DNA of 64,000 nt from Microbacterium sp. LKL04 (GTDB lineage Bacteria > Actinomycetota > Actinomycetes > Actinomycetales > Microbacteriaceae), in contig NZ_LT627736.1 of the NCBI RefSeq assembly GCF_900102005.1, positions 2,232,001 through 2,296,000 of the forward strand. The letters run 5' to 3'. The stretch's first letter is position 1. Every line of letters begins with the position of its first letter. Under the pieces are notes generated by a model. The model was not told the origin of the DNA, searched no databases, and saw only the letters and a list, made by a program, of their open reading frames with translations. The position numbers and the translations under genes were made by a program. Of this stretch, positions 46,726 through 56,303 are shown in pieces.

Positions 46726-47709
46726 ATGACGACGCCCCCCGCATCCCGTCCCGCCCCCGGTGAGATCGTTCAGGTCGGCCCCCTGCTGCCGGGCCTCGCG
46801 GCGACCCTCCGCGAGGACTTCGCCGCCGCGCTCCTGCCGGCGGACCGCACCGACCCCGGCTTCGCCGCCGTCGCCGAGGCCGCCCGGATCGTCGTCACGA
46901 GCGGACGCACCGGCGTCGACGCCGACCTCATCGAGCGGATGCCGCGCCTCGAGGCCGTGGTGAACTTCGGCGTCGGCTACGACACGACCGATGTGGACGC
47001 GGCATCCCGTCGCGGCATCGTCGTCTCGCACACGCCGGACGTCCTCACCGACTGCGTCGCCGACACCGCCCTGGGGCTCCTGCTCGACGTCTTCCGCGGC
47101 TTCTCGGCCGCCGACCGCTTCGTCCGCGCGGGGCGGTGGGAGGCATCCGCCTTCCCCCTCACACGGCGCTTCTCGGGCTCGCGGCTCGGCGTCCTCGGGC
47201 TCGGCCGCATCGGCCGCGCGATCGCCGCACGGGCCGACGCCTTCGGCGTGCAGGTCTCGTACTCGGGCAGGCGGCCCGTCGAGGGCGTGCCGTACCGGTT
47301 CGTTCCGGACCCCGTGGCCCTCGCCCGTGAGAGCGACGCGCTCGTCGTGGCCGTCGCCGGCGGTGCGGGCACCGTCGGCCTGGTGGATGCCGCGGTCATC
47401 GACGCGCTCGGGCCGGAGGGCTACCTCGTCAACATCGCCCGCGGGTCGGTCGTCGATGAGGACGCCCTCGTGGCCGCGCTGGAGGCGGGCCGCCTCGGCG
47501 GCGCCGGGCTCGACGTCTTCGCCGACGAGCCGCACGTGCCGAGCGCCCTCCTCGGTCGCGACGACGTCGTGCTGCTCCCCCACCTCGGCAGCGGCACCGT
47601 CGACACCCGCGCCGACATGGCGGCTCTCGTGCTCGACAACCTGCGCGCCTACCTCGCGGACGGCCGGCTGGTCACACCGGTTCCCGAGACCGCCGCGCTC
47701 GCCCGGTAG
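46726..47709 (+). CDS. 2-hydroxyacid dehydrogenase (glyoxylate/hydroxypyruvate reductase-like)
   Basis: 327 aa. NAD(P) motif GVLGLGRIGRAIAARADAFG; after the second strand SGRRP suggests an NADPH preference. Catalytic Arg in NIARGSVVDEDALV, Glu in FADEPHVP and His in LLPHLGSGT. It probably reduces hydroxypyruvate or glyoxylate, or oxidises a sugar acid. It is divergent from the binding-protein gene across 284 bp and converges on the aldehyde dehydrogenase. Confidence 0.88.
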   Translation: MTTPPASRPAPGEIVQVGPLLPGLAATLREDFAAALLPADRTDPGFAAVAEAARIVVTSGRTGVDADLIERMPRLEAVVNFGVGYDTTDVDAASRRGIVVSHTPDVLTDCVADTALGLLLDVFRGFSAADRFVRAGRWEASAFPLTRRFSGSRLGVLGLGRIGRAIAARADAFGVQVSYSGRRPVEGVPYRFVPDPVALARESDALVVAVAGGAGTVGLVDAAVIDALGPEGYLVNIARGSVVDEDALVAALEAGRLGGAGLDVFADEPHVPSALLGRDDVVLLPHLGSGTVDTRADMAALVLDNLRAYLADGRLVTPVPETAALAR

Positions 47710-47729
47710 CGCGCGCGGCGGCGCCGGCG

Positions 47730-49307
47730 TCAGGGCAGCACGATCCCGCCGTCGACGCGCTGCGGGACGCCCCACGGATTGTCGTCGCGGACGACCTCGG
47801 GCAGCAGCCCGGCGGGCACGTTCTGGTACGCCACCGGCCGCAGGAAGCGTTCGATCGCGGCGGCGCCCACCGACGTGCTGCGCGAGTCCGAGGTGGCCGG
47901 GAACGGTCCGCCGTGGACCATCGTCCACGTCACCTCGACCCCCGTCGGCCAGCCGTTGAACAGGATGCGCCCCACGCGCCGCTCGAGCACCGGGAGCAGG
48001 CCGCGGGCCACCTCGTGGTCGGCCTCCGCGGCGAACACCGTGGCGGTCAGCTGCCCCTCGAGGCCGTCGACGAGGCCGTGCAGCTGCTCGGCCGAGTCGT
48101 ACCGCAGCACCAGTCCCGCGGCCCCGAAGACCTCGTCGGCCAGCGCGTCGCCGAACGATGCGGCATCCGCCTCGAACACGATCGGCGCAGGCGCGTGGGG
48201 GCCCTCGCCGGGCGCACCCTCGCCGACGATCGCCGTGTCGGCGGCTCGGCGCGCGTCGACGCCCTCACGGAAGGCGGAGTGGATGCCGGGGGTCAGCATG
48301 GTCTGCCCCGTCCGGCCGCGGACGAGCTCGGCGACGCGGCCCAGCAACTCGTCTCCTGCGGCGGAGCGCGGCACCACGAGGATGCCCGGGTTCGTGCAGA
48401 ACTGCCCCGAGCCGAGCGTCAGCGAGTCGACGTACCCGGCCGCGATGGCTCCGCCGTCGGCCTCGACGGCGGCGGGCAGGACGACGACCGGGTTGATGCT
48501 GCTCATCTCGGCGTAGACCGGGATCGGCACGGGGCGCTGCTGTGCGGTGCGGACGAGGGACAGCCCGCCCGCGCGCGAGCCGGTGAAGCCGACGGCGGCG
48601 ATCCGCGGGTCGGCGACCAGGCGCTGGCCGATGTCGCGGCCCGAGCCGAAGACCTGCGAGAACACGCCGCCGGGCAGTCTCGACGCCTCGACGGCTTCGG
48701 CGATCGCGTCGCCGATGAGCGAGGCGACGCCGGGATGCCCCTGGTGGGCCTTCACGATGACGGGGCACCCGGCGGCGAGCGCCGACGCGGTGTCGCCGCC
48801 GGCGGTCGAGAACGCGAGCGGGAAGTTGCTGGCGCCGAAGACGGCGACCGGGCCGAGGGGCACGAGGCGGCGGCGGAGGTCCGGCCGCGGCGCGGGCGCA
48901 CGGTCGGGCAGTGCGCGGTCGATGCGCGCACCCGCCCAGCTGCCCTCGCGGAGGACGGCGGCGAACAGGCGCAGCTGGCCGGTCGTGCGGCCGCGCTCGT
49001 TCTCGAGGCGCGCCGCGGGCAGGCCGGTCTCGACGACGCCGCGCTCCGTGATCTCGGCGCCGCGCGCCTCGATCGCGTCCGCGATCCGCTCGAGGAAGGC
49101 GGCGCGCGTCTCGTGGTCTGTCGCGCGGTAGGCGTCGAACGCGTCGGCGGCTGCGGATGCGGCGCGCTCGAACTCCTCGGGGCTCGTCGCCCGGTAGGCG
49201 GGTTCGAGCGGTGCGCCGTCGAAGGCGGCCACGGCCGAGATCTCCTCGCCGGAGCCGGCGACCGGCGCCCCCGCGATGATCGAGTGGATGGAGAGTGTGC
49301 GCTCCAT
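47730..49307 (-). CDS. Aldehyde dehydrogenase, 2,5-dioxopentanoate (alpha-ketoglutarate semialdehyde) type
   Basis: 525 aa. Aldehyde-dehydrogenase fold with VFGASNFPLAFS, catalytic Cys in GQFCTNPGI and the Glu equivalent in PVYAEMSSINPV; the overall pattern is that of NADP-type KGSA dehydrogenases. It would oxidise 2,5-dioxopentanoate, the KdgD product, to 2-oxoglutarate and complete the glucarate route of this region. ATG 49307 with GGAG upstream. Confidence 0.9.
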   Translation of the reverse strand: MERTLSIHSIIAGAPVAGSGEEISAVAAFDGAPLEPAYRATSPEEFERAASAAADAFDAYRATDHETRAAFLERIADAIEARGAEITERGVVETGLPAARLENERGRTTGQLRLFAAVLREGSWAGARIDRALPDRAPAPRPDLRRRLVPLGPVAVFGASNFPLAFSTAGGDTASALAAGCPVIVKAHQGHPGVASLIGDAIAEAVEASRLPGGVFSQVFGSGRDIGQRLVADPRIAAVGFTGSRAGGLSLVRTAQQRPVPIPVYAEMSSINPVVVLPAAVEADGGAIAAGYVDSLTLGSGQFCTNPGILVVPRSAAGDELLGRVAELVRGRTGQTMLTPGIHSAFREGVDARRAADTAIVGEGAPGEGPHAPAPIVFEADAASFGDALADEVFGAAGLVLRYDSAEQLHGLVDGLEGQLTATVFAAEADHEVARGLLPVLERRVGRILFNGWPTGVEVTWTMVHGGPFPATSDSRSTSVGAAAIERFLRPVAYQNVPAGLLPEVVRDDNPWGVPQRVDGGIVLP

Positions 49308-49466
49308 GATGCTCCGTTTCCCGGGCGCGACGTCGCCCCGGTTCCAGCGTAGGAGCGGCCCCGACCCCCGCCGTGGCCGATGTTGCATCGTCCGATGCGG
49401 ATGCGGCATCCGCCCGGCTCTCCGGAGCCGCACCCGCGGCGTCACCGCGAGGACCCCGCCGCGGGG

Positions 49467-49472
49467 TAGGGT
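49467..49472 (+). promoter_or_regulatory. Leaderless -10 element (TAGGGT)
   Basis: TAGGGT ends 7 nt before the ATG at 49480; no RBS. Confidence 0.45.
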
Positions 49473-49479
49473 GCGGCTC

Positions 49480-50886
49480 ATGACGCGCACCAACGGCGGG
49501 ACGCCCGAGATCCCCGCCACCGCCGACAGCGGCGCCCTCCCCGTGATGTTCCAGGACCTCGAGGAACGACCGGTCGCCCGCAGGAACGTCGTGTCCTGGG
49601 CGATGTGGGACTGGGCGACGCAGCCGTTCAACTCGGTCATACTGACCTTCGTCTTCGTCTCGCTGTACCTCGTGTCGGACACGTTCCTCCCCGAGAACGT
49701 CGCCCGCCTCGCCGACGACGACCCGATCAAGGAGTCCGCGCTCGCGGAGCTGTCGAGCGGATACGGCCTCGTCTCGACGATCGCCGGACTCGCGATCCTG
49801 CTGCTCGCGCCGATCCTCGGACAGGTCGCCGACCGCAAGGGCCGCAAGAAGCGGTGGCTGCTCATCGCGACGGCGCTGCTCGCCCTTCTGCAGTTCAGCC
49901 TCTTCTTCGTCTTCGCCGACCCGACCTACTTCTGGTTCGGCGCGATCATCGTCTCGCTCGGCGCCGTGGCCTCCGAGATCGCCGGCGTCAACTACAACGC
50001 GCTGCTCGTCAGCGTCTCGACGCCCCGCACGGTCGGCAAGGTGTCGGGACTCGGCTGGGGACTCGGCTACATCGGCGGCATCCTCGCCCTCGTCGCCGTC
50101 GTCGTCCTCAATGCCGTCGAGTGGTTCGGTCTCGACACGTCCGACGGCCTCGCGTACCGGCTCATCGCCGCGGGCTGCGCCGTGTGGACGATCGTCTTCG
50201 CGATCCCGCTCTTCCGGAACGTCCCCGAACCGCCGGCGCCCCCGGGAGAGCCGCCACTCGGGTTCACCGCCTGGTTCCGCGCGTTCTTCCGCTCGATCCG
50301 CGACCTGTTCCGCTCGCACCGCCCGACGGCGTGGTTCCTGCTCGCGAGCGCCGTCTACCGCGACGGCCTCGGCGGCGTCTTCGCCTTCGGCGGTGTGCTC
50401 GCCGCCGTCGCGTTCGGGTTCTCGCCGAACGAGGTCATCCTCTTCGGCATCGCCGCGAACCTCGTGGCCGGCATCTCGACGGTGCTCGCCGGTCGCCTCG
50501 ACGACCGCTTCGGCGCCCGCGCGATCATCCTCACGTCGCTCGTGGGTCTCGTCGCGTCGGCCCTGGGGGTGTTCCTCCTGCACGACGCGGGCAAACTGCC
50601 GTTCTGGATCCTCGGTCTCGCGCTCTGCGCCTTCGTCGGTCCCGCGCAGGCCTCGACGCGCTCACTCCTGGCTCGCGTGACCCCGGAGCACATGCAGGGC
50701 GAGGTGTTCGGCCTCTACGCGACGACCGGACGCGTCGTCAGCTTCCTGGCGCCGGGCATGTGGACGCTGTTCATCACGGTCTTCGGTGCGACCTACTGGG
50801 GCATCCTCGGCATCGCGATCGTGCTCGTGGTGGGCCTCGTCCTCATGCTCTTCGTGAAGCTGCCGCGGCCGGCGCACCTGCGCTGA
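49480..50886 (+). CDS. MFS transporter, UMF1/Atg22-like family
   Basis: 468 aa, about 12 transmembrane helices. The first helix region contains WAMWDWATQPFNSVILTF, typical of UMF1 transporters, followed by the MFS loop GQVADRKGRKKRW. Substrate unknown. Apparently leaderless. Divergent from the aldehyde dehydrogenase gene (172 bp between starts). Confidence 0.87.
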   Translation: MTRTNGGTPEIPATADSGALPVMFQDLEERPVARRNVVSWAMWDWATQPFNSVILTFVFVSLYLVSDTFLPENVARLADDDPIKESALAELSSGYGLVSTIAGLAILLLAPILGQVADRKGRKKRWLLIATALLALLQFSLFFVFADPTYFWFGAIIVSLGAVASEIAGVNYNALLVSVSTPRTVGKVSGLGWGLGYIGGILALVAVVVLNAVEWFGLDTSDGLAYRLIAAGCAVWTIVFAIPLFRNVPEPPAPPGEPPLGFTAWFRAFFRSIRDLFRSHRPTAWFLLASAVYRDGLGGVFAFGGVLAAVAFGFSPNEVILFGIAANLVAGISTVLAGRLDDRFGARAIILTSLVGLVASALGVFLLHDAGKLPFWILGLALCAFVGPAQASTRSLLARVTPEHMQGEVFGLYATTGRVVSFLAPGMWTLFITVFGATYWGILGIAIVLVVGLVLMLFVKLPRPAHLR

Positions 50887-50907
50887 CCGCGACAGCTCCC
50901 GCGACGC

Positions 50908-50970
50908 CGTCGAGCCGACGCAATCGGCATCCATCCGAAGAAGATGAGCGCAGATCGCGTCGGCTCGACG
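50908..50970. terminator. Long inverted repeat between convergent genes
   Basis: A 14-bp perfect stem (50908-50921 against 50957-50970, CGTCGAGCCGACGC) with a 35-nt loop, in the 97-bp gap between convergent stops. Probably a bidirectional terminator, although it lacks a U-tract and the loop is long. Confidence 0.55.
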
Positions 50971-50983
50971 CGGATGCCGGGGC

Positions 50984-51619
50984 TCAGCGCTCGGCGCGGG
51001 CGAGGTTCTCGCGCAGCTCGTCGGCGTTCTGGCGGATGACGTAGGCGGGCTGGTCGCGCTCGACGCGCCAGCTCTCGTCGAGGCCGCCGACGTTGACGGT
51101 GTCGAAGCCGAAGTCGTCGTAGACCTTGGTGATGAAGGTGACGGCGTCGGCCGAGTCGCTCGAGGTCGCCAGTGCGCGACGGCCGGGCGTGCCGGCGGGG
51201 GCGCCGTCGGTGGTGATGTCGGCGGCGGGGATGTGGTTGAACCCCTTCACGACGGTCGACTGCGGCAGGCGCTCCTGCAGCATGCGCGAGGTCGTGGTCT
51301 TCTTCTCGTCGAGCTCGGCGATGTGGCCGTCGCGCTCCCAGTAGTAGTTGTTCGTGTCGACGACGATCTTGCCGGCGAGCTCGTCGACGGGGAGGTCGTC
51401 GATGGCCTTCAGCGGGACGGTGACGACGACCCACTCGCCGAATGCTGCGGCATCCTTCGCGGTCATGGCCTGAGCGTTCTCACCGAGTTCGGCGACGAGA
51501 TCGCTGAGCGTCTCGGGACCGCGCGAGTTGCTGATCGCGACCTGGTGCCCCTGCGCGACGAGTCCGCGCGCGACAGCCGAACCGATGTGACCTGCTCCGA
51601 TGATTCCTACGTGTGTCAT
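50984..51619 (-). CDS. NADPH-dependent F420-reductase-like NAD(P)-binding oxidoreductase
   Basis: 211 aa. N-terminal Rossmann motif GIIGAGHIGSAVARGL followed by ISNSRGPETL (a phosphate-binding Ser/Arg pattern suggesting NADPH). Later VVVTVPLKAIDDLP and VVDTNNYYWERDG match the F420-dependent NADP reductase family. Whether it uses F420 cannot be told here. No obvious partner; convergent with the MFS gene. Confidence 0.8.
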   Translation of the reverse strand: MTHVGIIGAGHIGSAVARGLVAQGHQVAISNSRGPETLSDLVAELGENAQAMTAKDAAAFGEWVVVTVPLKAIDDLPVDELAGKIVVDTNNYYWERDGHIAELDEKKTTTSRMLQERLPQSTVVKGFNHIPAADITTDGAPAGTPGRRALATSSDSADAVTFITKVYDDFGFDTVNVGGLDESWRVERDQPAYVIRQNADELRENLARAER

Positions 51620-51677
51620 ACGTCGGGGAAACGCATCCGTCACGCGCGCATTCCCGACACACGCTGTGCGAAGGCGA

Positions 51678-54023
51678 TCACTCGCCGATGAGGACGCTCC
51701 ACGCATCGTCGAGCGTCGCCTCGATCTCGCGGTCGCCCACCCGGAAGGTGCGCGCGCCGTGCGCCGACGCAACCCGGGCACGTGCGCGGGCGGAGGTCAC
51801 GGCGCCGGCGTCGTCCCACGCGAGGTCGACCTCGACACCGGGACGCGCCACGAGACCGCGCACCGAACCCGCTCCGAGCGCCGACGGCCACGACGGCACC
51901 AGCCCGATCGCGTCGCCGTGCGAGTGGACGAGGCACTCGGCGAGGCCGGCGACGTAGCCGAGGTTGCCGTCGATCTGGAACGGCGGGTGCGCGGCGAGCA
52001 GGTTGTCGTAGAGGCCGCCGGAGTGGCCGCCGCGGGCGACCGACATGTCACGGAACACGAGCGCGAGCAGGTCCGCGACGCGATCCTCCTGACCGAGCCG
52101 GGCGCGCAGGGCGATCTTCCACGCGAGCGACCATCCGGTCGACTCGTCCTCGCGAAGGTCGAGGAAGCGGGATGCCGCAGCCCCGAGCTCCGGCGTGAGG
52201 GGTTCCGTCCCCGGGTAGGCGAACACGAGCGGCGAGACGTGACGATGGTGGGGGTCGACGGCTTCCCGGCCACCGGGCCACTCGGCGATCGAGCCGTCCT
52301 CAAGGGGGATCTCGGGCAGGCCGGCACGGGCGTCCTGCGCGCGCGCGACGAGCGGATCGTCCTCCTGCCCCAGGAGGTGTGCGAGGCGCACGAACTCGTC
52401 GAGGTGCGCCCGCAGCAGCACGATGTCAAGCGTGGCCGACTCGGCGACGGCAGCCGAACCGCCGTCTCGGGTGCGGAACGTGTTCTCGGGCGACGTCGAC
52501 AGCGCGGTGCCCCGCTCGCCCGACTCGGCGCGTGTCATCCACGCGAGGGCGAAGGCGGTCGCGCCCCGCAGCAGACGGAACGCACGGCGCCGCTCGGACT
52601 CGTCGGCGACACCGAACGCGTCGCGCTCGGCGAGGTGCAGGCAGAGCCAGAAGCCCGCCATCGGCCAGAACGCCCAGGAGGGATCGTGCACACCGTCACC
52701 GACGGGCTGCGTGTAGCCCCAGGCATCCGTGTTGTGGTGGGCGACCCAGCCGGGGGCGTCGTACAGCCGACGCGCGGTCTCGGCGCCGCTGTCGGCGAGC
52801 GCCTCGATGAGGTCGAGGAGCGGTTCCTCCGTCTCGCTGAGGTTGGCGCTATGGGCGCCCCAGTAGTTCATCTCGACGTTGATGTTCGTCGTGTAGTTCG
52901 AGCTCCAGTCGGGGCGGAGGTCCTGGTTCCAGATGCCCTGGAGCGTGGCGGGGAGCCCCCCGGGCCGCGAGGACGAGATCAGCAGGTAGCGGCCGTAGTG
53001 GAAGAGGAGCGCAGCGAGCCCCGGGTCGCGGCCGATGTCGACGGCGCCGTCGTCGGCGAGGTCGCGCAGGCGCTCGGCCGTGTCGCGCTCGGGATCGGGC
53101 GCGGCGCCGAGCGCGAGCTCGGTCCGGTCGTACAGCGCCGCGTGATCGGCGAGCTGCGCCGCCCGCACCTCGTCGAGCCCCGCGGCGATCGCGGCGTCGA
53201 CGAGCTCGGCCGCGCGGCGGGCCGCGGCACGCTCGGTGCCCGCCGGCATCCGTCCCATGCCGGTGAAGGTCGTCGCGGTCGCGAGCACGACCGTCACACG
53301 GGTCGCGCGCAGCACGCGGCCGCCGCGGACCGGGGTGCCGTCGGTGACGATGCGGGCGTGCAGGGCTCCGCGCACCGAGACGGCGTCGTCCTCGTACACG
53401 ACGGGCTCGTCGACGACGTCGTGCGGGGGCGTCACGTCGGAGGGTGCCTGCACGAGCAGAGTCGTCGCGGTGTCGATCTCGACGCGGCCGAGCTCGCGCA
53501 GCTGCGTCTCGAGCTCGACGCGGACGTCGATCGGCTCGTCGCTCTCGAGCTCGTGGACGAGCACGCCGTGCGGGGCGCTGATCCATGTGCGGTGGCTCAG
53601 CGCCGCCCCGGCGCGCGTGCCGGCGGCGACGTGGGTCGCCGTGGCCAGATCGAGCTCGCGGCGGTAGTCCTCGACCTGGTCGGGGGTCGCGCCGTCGATG
53701 CGCAGGCGCAGGTCGGCGAACGGGAGGAACGACTGCGCGTGGCGGTGCTGCAGACGGCGGAGGTGACGGTCGGCATCCTCTTCACGCCCGTCGGCGACGG
53801 CGGCACGGGCCTCGGCGAGCGCCTCGCGGGCCTCGTCGGCGGTGACGACGGGCGCGGCGAGTTCGCTCGCGGGGCTCCCCGACCAGAGGGTCTCGTCGTT
53901 CAGACGCAGGAGCGCGTCGGTCGCACCGCCGAAGCACATGGCTCCCAGCGCACCGTTGCCGAGGGGCAGTGCCTCGTTCCAGGTCTCCGCGGGGCGGCGG
54001 TACCACAGGACGTGCTCGGTCAT
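51678..54023 (-). CDS. GH95 family alpha-L-fucosidase
   Basis: 781 aa, full-length GH95. N-terminal beta domain begins LWYRRPAETWNEALPLGNG; the (alpha/alpha)6 catalytic domain holds N380/N382 in TTNINVEMNYWG, E513 in TSPENTF and D685 in PPFQIDGN, which correspond in context to the catalytic Asn, Glu and Asp of bifidobacterial AfcA. No signal peptide, so it probably acts on imported fucosylated oligosaccharides; some GH95 members are L-galactosidases. ATGA overlap with the downstream-strand partner aldo/keto reductase. Confidence 0.92.
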   Translation of the reverse strand: MTEHVLWYRRPAETWNEALPLGNGALGAMCFGGATDALLRLNDETLWSGSPASELAAPVVTADEAREALAEARAAVADGREEDADRHLRRLQHRHAQSFLPFADLRLRIDGATPDQVEDYRRELDLATATHVAAGTRAGAALSHRTWISAPHGVLVHELESDEPIDVRVELETQLRELGRVEIDTATTLLVQAPSDVTPPHDVVDEPVVYEDDAVSVRGALHARIVTDGTPVRGGRVLRATRVTVVLATATTFTGMGRMPAGTERAAARRAAELVDAAIAAGLDEVRAAQLADHAALYDRTELALGAAPDPERDTAERLRDLADDGAVDIGRDPGLAALLFHYGRYLLISSSRPGGLPATLQGIWNQDLRPDWSSNYTTNINVEMNYWGAHSANLSETEEPLLDLIEALADSGAETARRLYDAPGWVAHHNTDAWGYTQPVGDGVHDPSWAFWPMAGFWLCLHLAERDAFGVADESERRRAFRLLRGATAFALAWMTRAESGERGTALSTSPENTFRTRDGGSAAVAESATLDIVLLRAHLDEFVRLAHLLGQEDDPLVARAQDARAGLPEIPLEDGSIAEWPGGREAVDPHHRHVSPLVFAYPGTEPLTPELGAAASRFLDLREDESTGWSLAWKIALRARLGQEDRVADLLALVFRDMSVARGGHSGGLYDNLLAAHPPFQIDGNLGYVAGLAECLVHSHGDAIGLVPSWPSALGAGSVRGLVARPGVEVDLAWDDAGAVTSARARARVASAHGARTFRVGDREIEATLDDAWSVLIGE

Positions 54024-55006
54024 CGTTCTCCTTCGGGCACCAGGCCCTCCTCTTCGAGACCGCGCCAGAACTCCTCGGTCGGCGGCTCGCTGACGTATCC
54101 GGCTGTCTGCGCCACGTGCGACGCCCTGCCGAGTCCCACCGTCACGTTCACCACGGCCGGATGCCGCAGCGGAAAGTGCAGGGCGGCGACGGGCAACGGC
54201 ACTCCACGCGCCGCGCACGCGTCTGCAAGACGTACAGCTCGACGATAGACGGCTTCGGGCGCGGAGCCGTATTCATAGGGCGCGGCGGGATCCGGATGCG
54301 GGGTCGCGAGGAGCCCCGAGTTGTAGACGCCGACGGCGATGATGTCGACTCCGTGGGCGAGCGCGGCGGGCAGGACGTCGTCGGCGGCGGGCTGCTCGAG
54401 GAGCGTGTACCGCCCCGCGACCATGGCCACGTCGACCATGCCGGTCTCGATGATGCGGGTGAGGGTGGCGGTGTCCTTGGACCCGACGCCGACGGCGGAG
54501 ATGACACCCGCCTCTCGCAGCGCGACGAGGGCGGGGAGGGCGCCATCGATCGCCTCGTCGACGCGGCCCTCGGGGTCGTGCAGGTGCACGATGTCGACCC
54601 GGTCCATCCCCAGCCGCTCGAGTGAGGACTCGAGCGATCGGCGCGCGCCGTCGGCCGAGAAGTCCCACCGGCGCCGGGTCGTCGCCTCGACCATGAACCC
54701 CTCGTCGTCGAGGCGACCGGCACCGCTCGGGTCGGGTTCGAGCAGCCGCCCGACCTTGGTCAAGAGGACGAACTCGTCGCGCGGTCGGCGGGCGAGCGCG
54801 GCGCCGAGGCGCCGCTCGCTGAGGCCGAGTCCGTAGTGGGGCGCGGTGTCGAAGACGCGGATGCCGCTGTCCCAGGCACCGTCGACGATCGCCGCGGCCT
54901 CGGCGTCGGCGATCTCCTGGAAGAGGTTGCCGAGAGGTGCGGCCCCGAGACCGAACCGACCGGCGCGGCGCAGGGACGCGGTGGGTGAAGAGGAGGTGGG
55001 GGCCAC
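54020..55006 (-). CDS. Aldo/keto reductase, L-fucose (D-threo-aldose) dehydrogenase type
   Basis: 328 aa. AKR TIM barrel: FGLGAAPLGNL, VFDTAPHYGLGLSERRLG (Asp and catalytic Tyr), LLTKVGRLL (Lys) and DIVHLHDPEG (His). The APHYGLGLSE pattern is that of D-threo-aldose 1-dehydrogenases that oxidise L-fucose to the lactone. The GTG at 55006 has GGAG at 7 nt; the ORF extends further upstream but into promoter DNA. First gene before the GH95 fucosidase, so fucose release and oxidation are coupled. Confidence 0.88.
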   Translation of the reverse strand: MAPTSSSPTASLRRAGRFGLGAAPLGNLFQEIADAEAAAIVDGAWDSGIRVFDTAPHYGLGLSERRLGAALARRPRDEFVLLTKVGRLLEPDPSGAGRLDDEGFMVEATTRRRWDFSADGARRSLESSLERLGMDRVDIVHLHDPEGRVDEAIDGALPALVALREAGVISAVGVGSKDTATLTRIIETGMVDVAMVAGRYTLLEQPAADDVLPAALAHGVDIIAVGVYNSGLLATPHPDPAAPYEYGSAPEAVYRRAVRLADACAARGVPLPVAALHFPLRHPAVVNVTVGLGRASHVAQTAGYVSEPPTEEFWRGLEEEGLVPEGER

Positions 55007-55103
55007 GGCTGCTCCGATGTCGGGGACGGCGCCGGCGGTCTTGCGGGAGCGCCATCCGTCTGCTTTTATCTCAGAGTAAGACGAAAAGGGCGTCAGGGGA
55101 ACG

Positions 55104-56249
55104 ATGAGCGGCGAACGCGCGGCGAGCAAGGGCACGGCGACCAACGCCGACGTCACCCGCATCAACCGCACCGCGATCCTCGACGCCCTGCAGGCGGGTG
55201 GCGCTCTCACCCGCGCGGAGCTCATCGAAGCGACCGGGCTCGCCTCGGCGACGGTCCACCGCCTGTGCGCACGGATGGTCGCCGACGGGCTCCTCGCCGT
55301 CGAGCGCGACTCCGGCGGCGTCGGTCGCCCGACGCACCGCTACCGGCCGCTCGGTGAGGCACGCACCGTCGTCGCCCTCGACGTCACCGCCACCGTCGCC
55401 CGCGGAGCGCTCATCGACCTGAACGGCGACATCCGCCACGAGGCCCGCGAATCCCTCCGCGGCGAGGACGGGATGCCGTCGGCATCGTCTCGCCTCGAGG
55501 GCATCGGCCGGCTCGCGGACGGGCTCGTCCGCACGGCCGCCGAGCTCGGGACCCCCGCGCAGGGCATCGGAATGTCGGTTCCCGGCGTCGTCGCCCCGGA
55601 CGGGACCGTCAGCGACTCAGTCGAGCTCGACTGGCACGGCCTCGCCGTCCGCGACCTGATGCACCGGCGCACGGGGCTCCCCGTCGTCGTCGAGAACGAC
55701 GCCAACGCCGTCACGATCGGCGAGTGGACCCGCGGCGCCGGGCAGGGCACCGGAGACCTCGCGGCCCTCGTCTTCGGGGTGGGCGTGGGCGCCGGGATCG
55801 TCTCGGGCGACCGCCTCGTGCGCGGAGCGGGTTCCGCCGCGGGCGAGATCGGCTACCTCATCACCGATCCGGCGGCGTTCGCGCAGGACCACGGCACAGG
55901 CGGGGACCTCGAGACGCGCGTGCTCGCGCTCGGCGCCGCAACGGTCGACGACGCCTCGACGATGGCGGTTCTCGATCAGGGCGACGACGCCCGCGCGGAG
56001 CGACTGCTCGACCACATCGCGATGTCGGTCGCCGCGCTCGCCGTGATCCTCGACTGCCGCGTCGTGATCCTCGCCGGACGCCTGCCGCGGCGCACCGACC
56101 GGCTCGTCGACGGTGTCACGGAACGCCTGGCGGGGCGGATCCCCCGCCCTCCCGCCCTGGTCGTCGGGGCGCTCGGCGAGGACGCAGCCCTCGTGGGCAT
56201 CGGCCAGCTCACCATCGATCACGTGCAGGGGGCGGTCTACCTTGCCTGA
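55104..56249 (+). CDS. ROK-family transcriptional repressor (NagC/XylR-like)
   Basis: 381 aa. N-terminal winged helix (ALTRAELIEATGLASATVHR, VGRPTHRYR), then the ROK sugar-kinase-like domain (VALDVTATVARGALIDL, VVENDANAVTIGEW, VFGVGVGAGIV). The ROK zinc-binding Cys cluster (CxCGxxGC) is absent; the corresponding stretch reads DHGTGGDLETR. It is divergent from the fucosidase operon and 54 bp upstream of nagB. An AT-rich patch at about 55061-55090 is the likely operator. It probably responds to a sugar or amino-sugar phosphate. Confidence 0.88.
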   Translation: MSGERAASKGTATNADVTRINRTAILDALQAGGALTRAELIEATGLASATVHRLCARMVADGLLAVERDSGGVGRPTHRYRPLGEARTVVALDVTATVARGALIDLNGDIRHEARESLRGEDGMPSASSRLEGIGRLADGLVRTAAELGTPAQGIGMSVPGVVAPDGTVSDSVELDWHGLAVRDLMHRRTGLPVVVENDANAVTIGEWTRGAGQGTGDLAALVFGVGVGAGIVSGDRLVRGAGSAAGEIGYLITDPAAFAQDHGTGGDLETRVLALGAATVDDASTMAVLDQGDDARAERLLDHIAMSVAALAVILDCRVVILAGRLPRRTDRLVDGVTERLAGRIPRPPALVVGALGEDAALVGIGQLTIDHVQGAVYLA

Positions 56250-56303
56250 GATCCGGTACCCGAGCCTCAGCGCGCTCGCCCCCTCTCTCGGAAAGGCGCT
56301 CTC

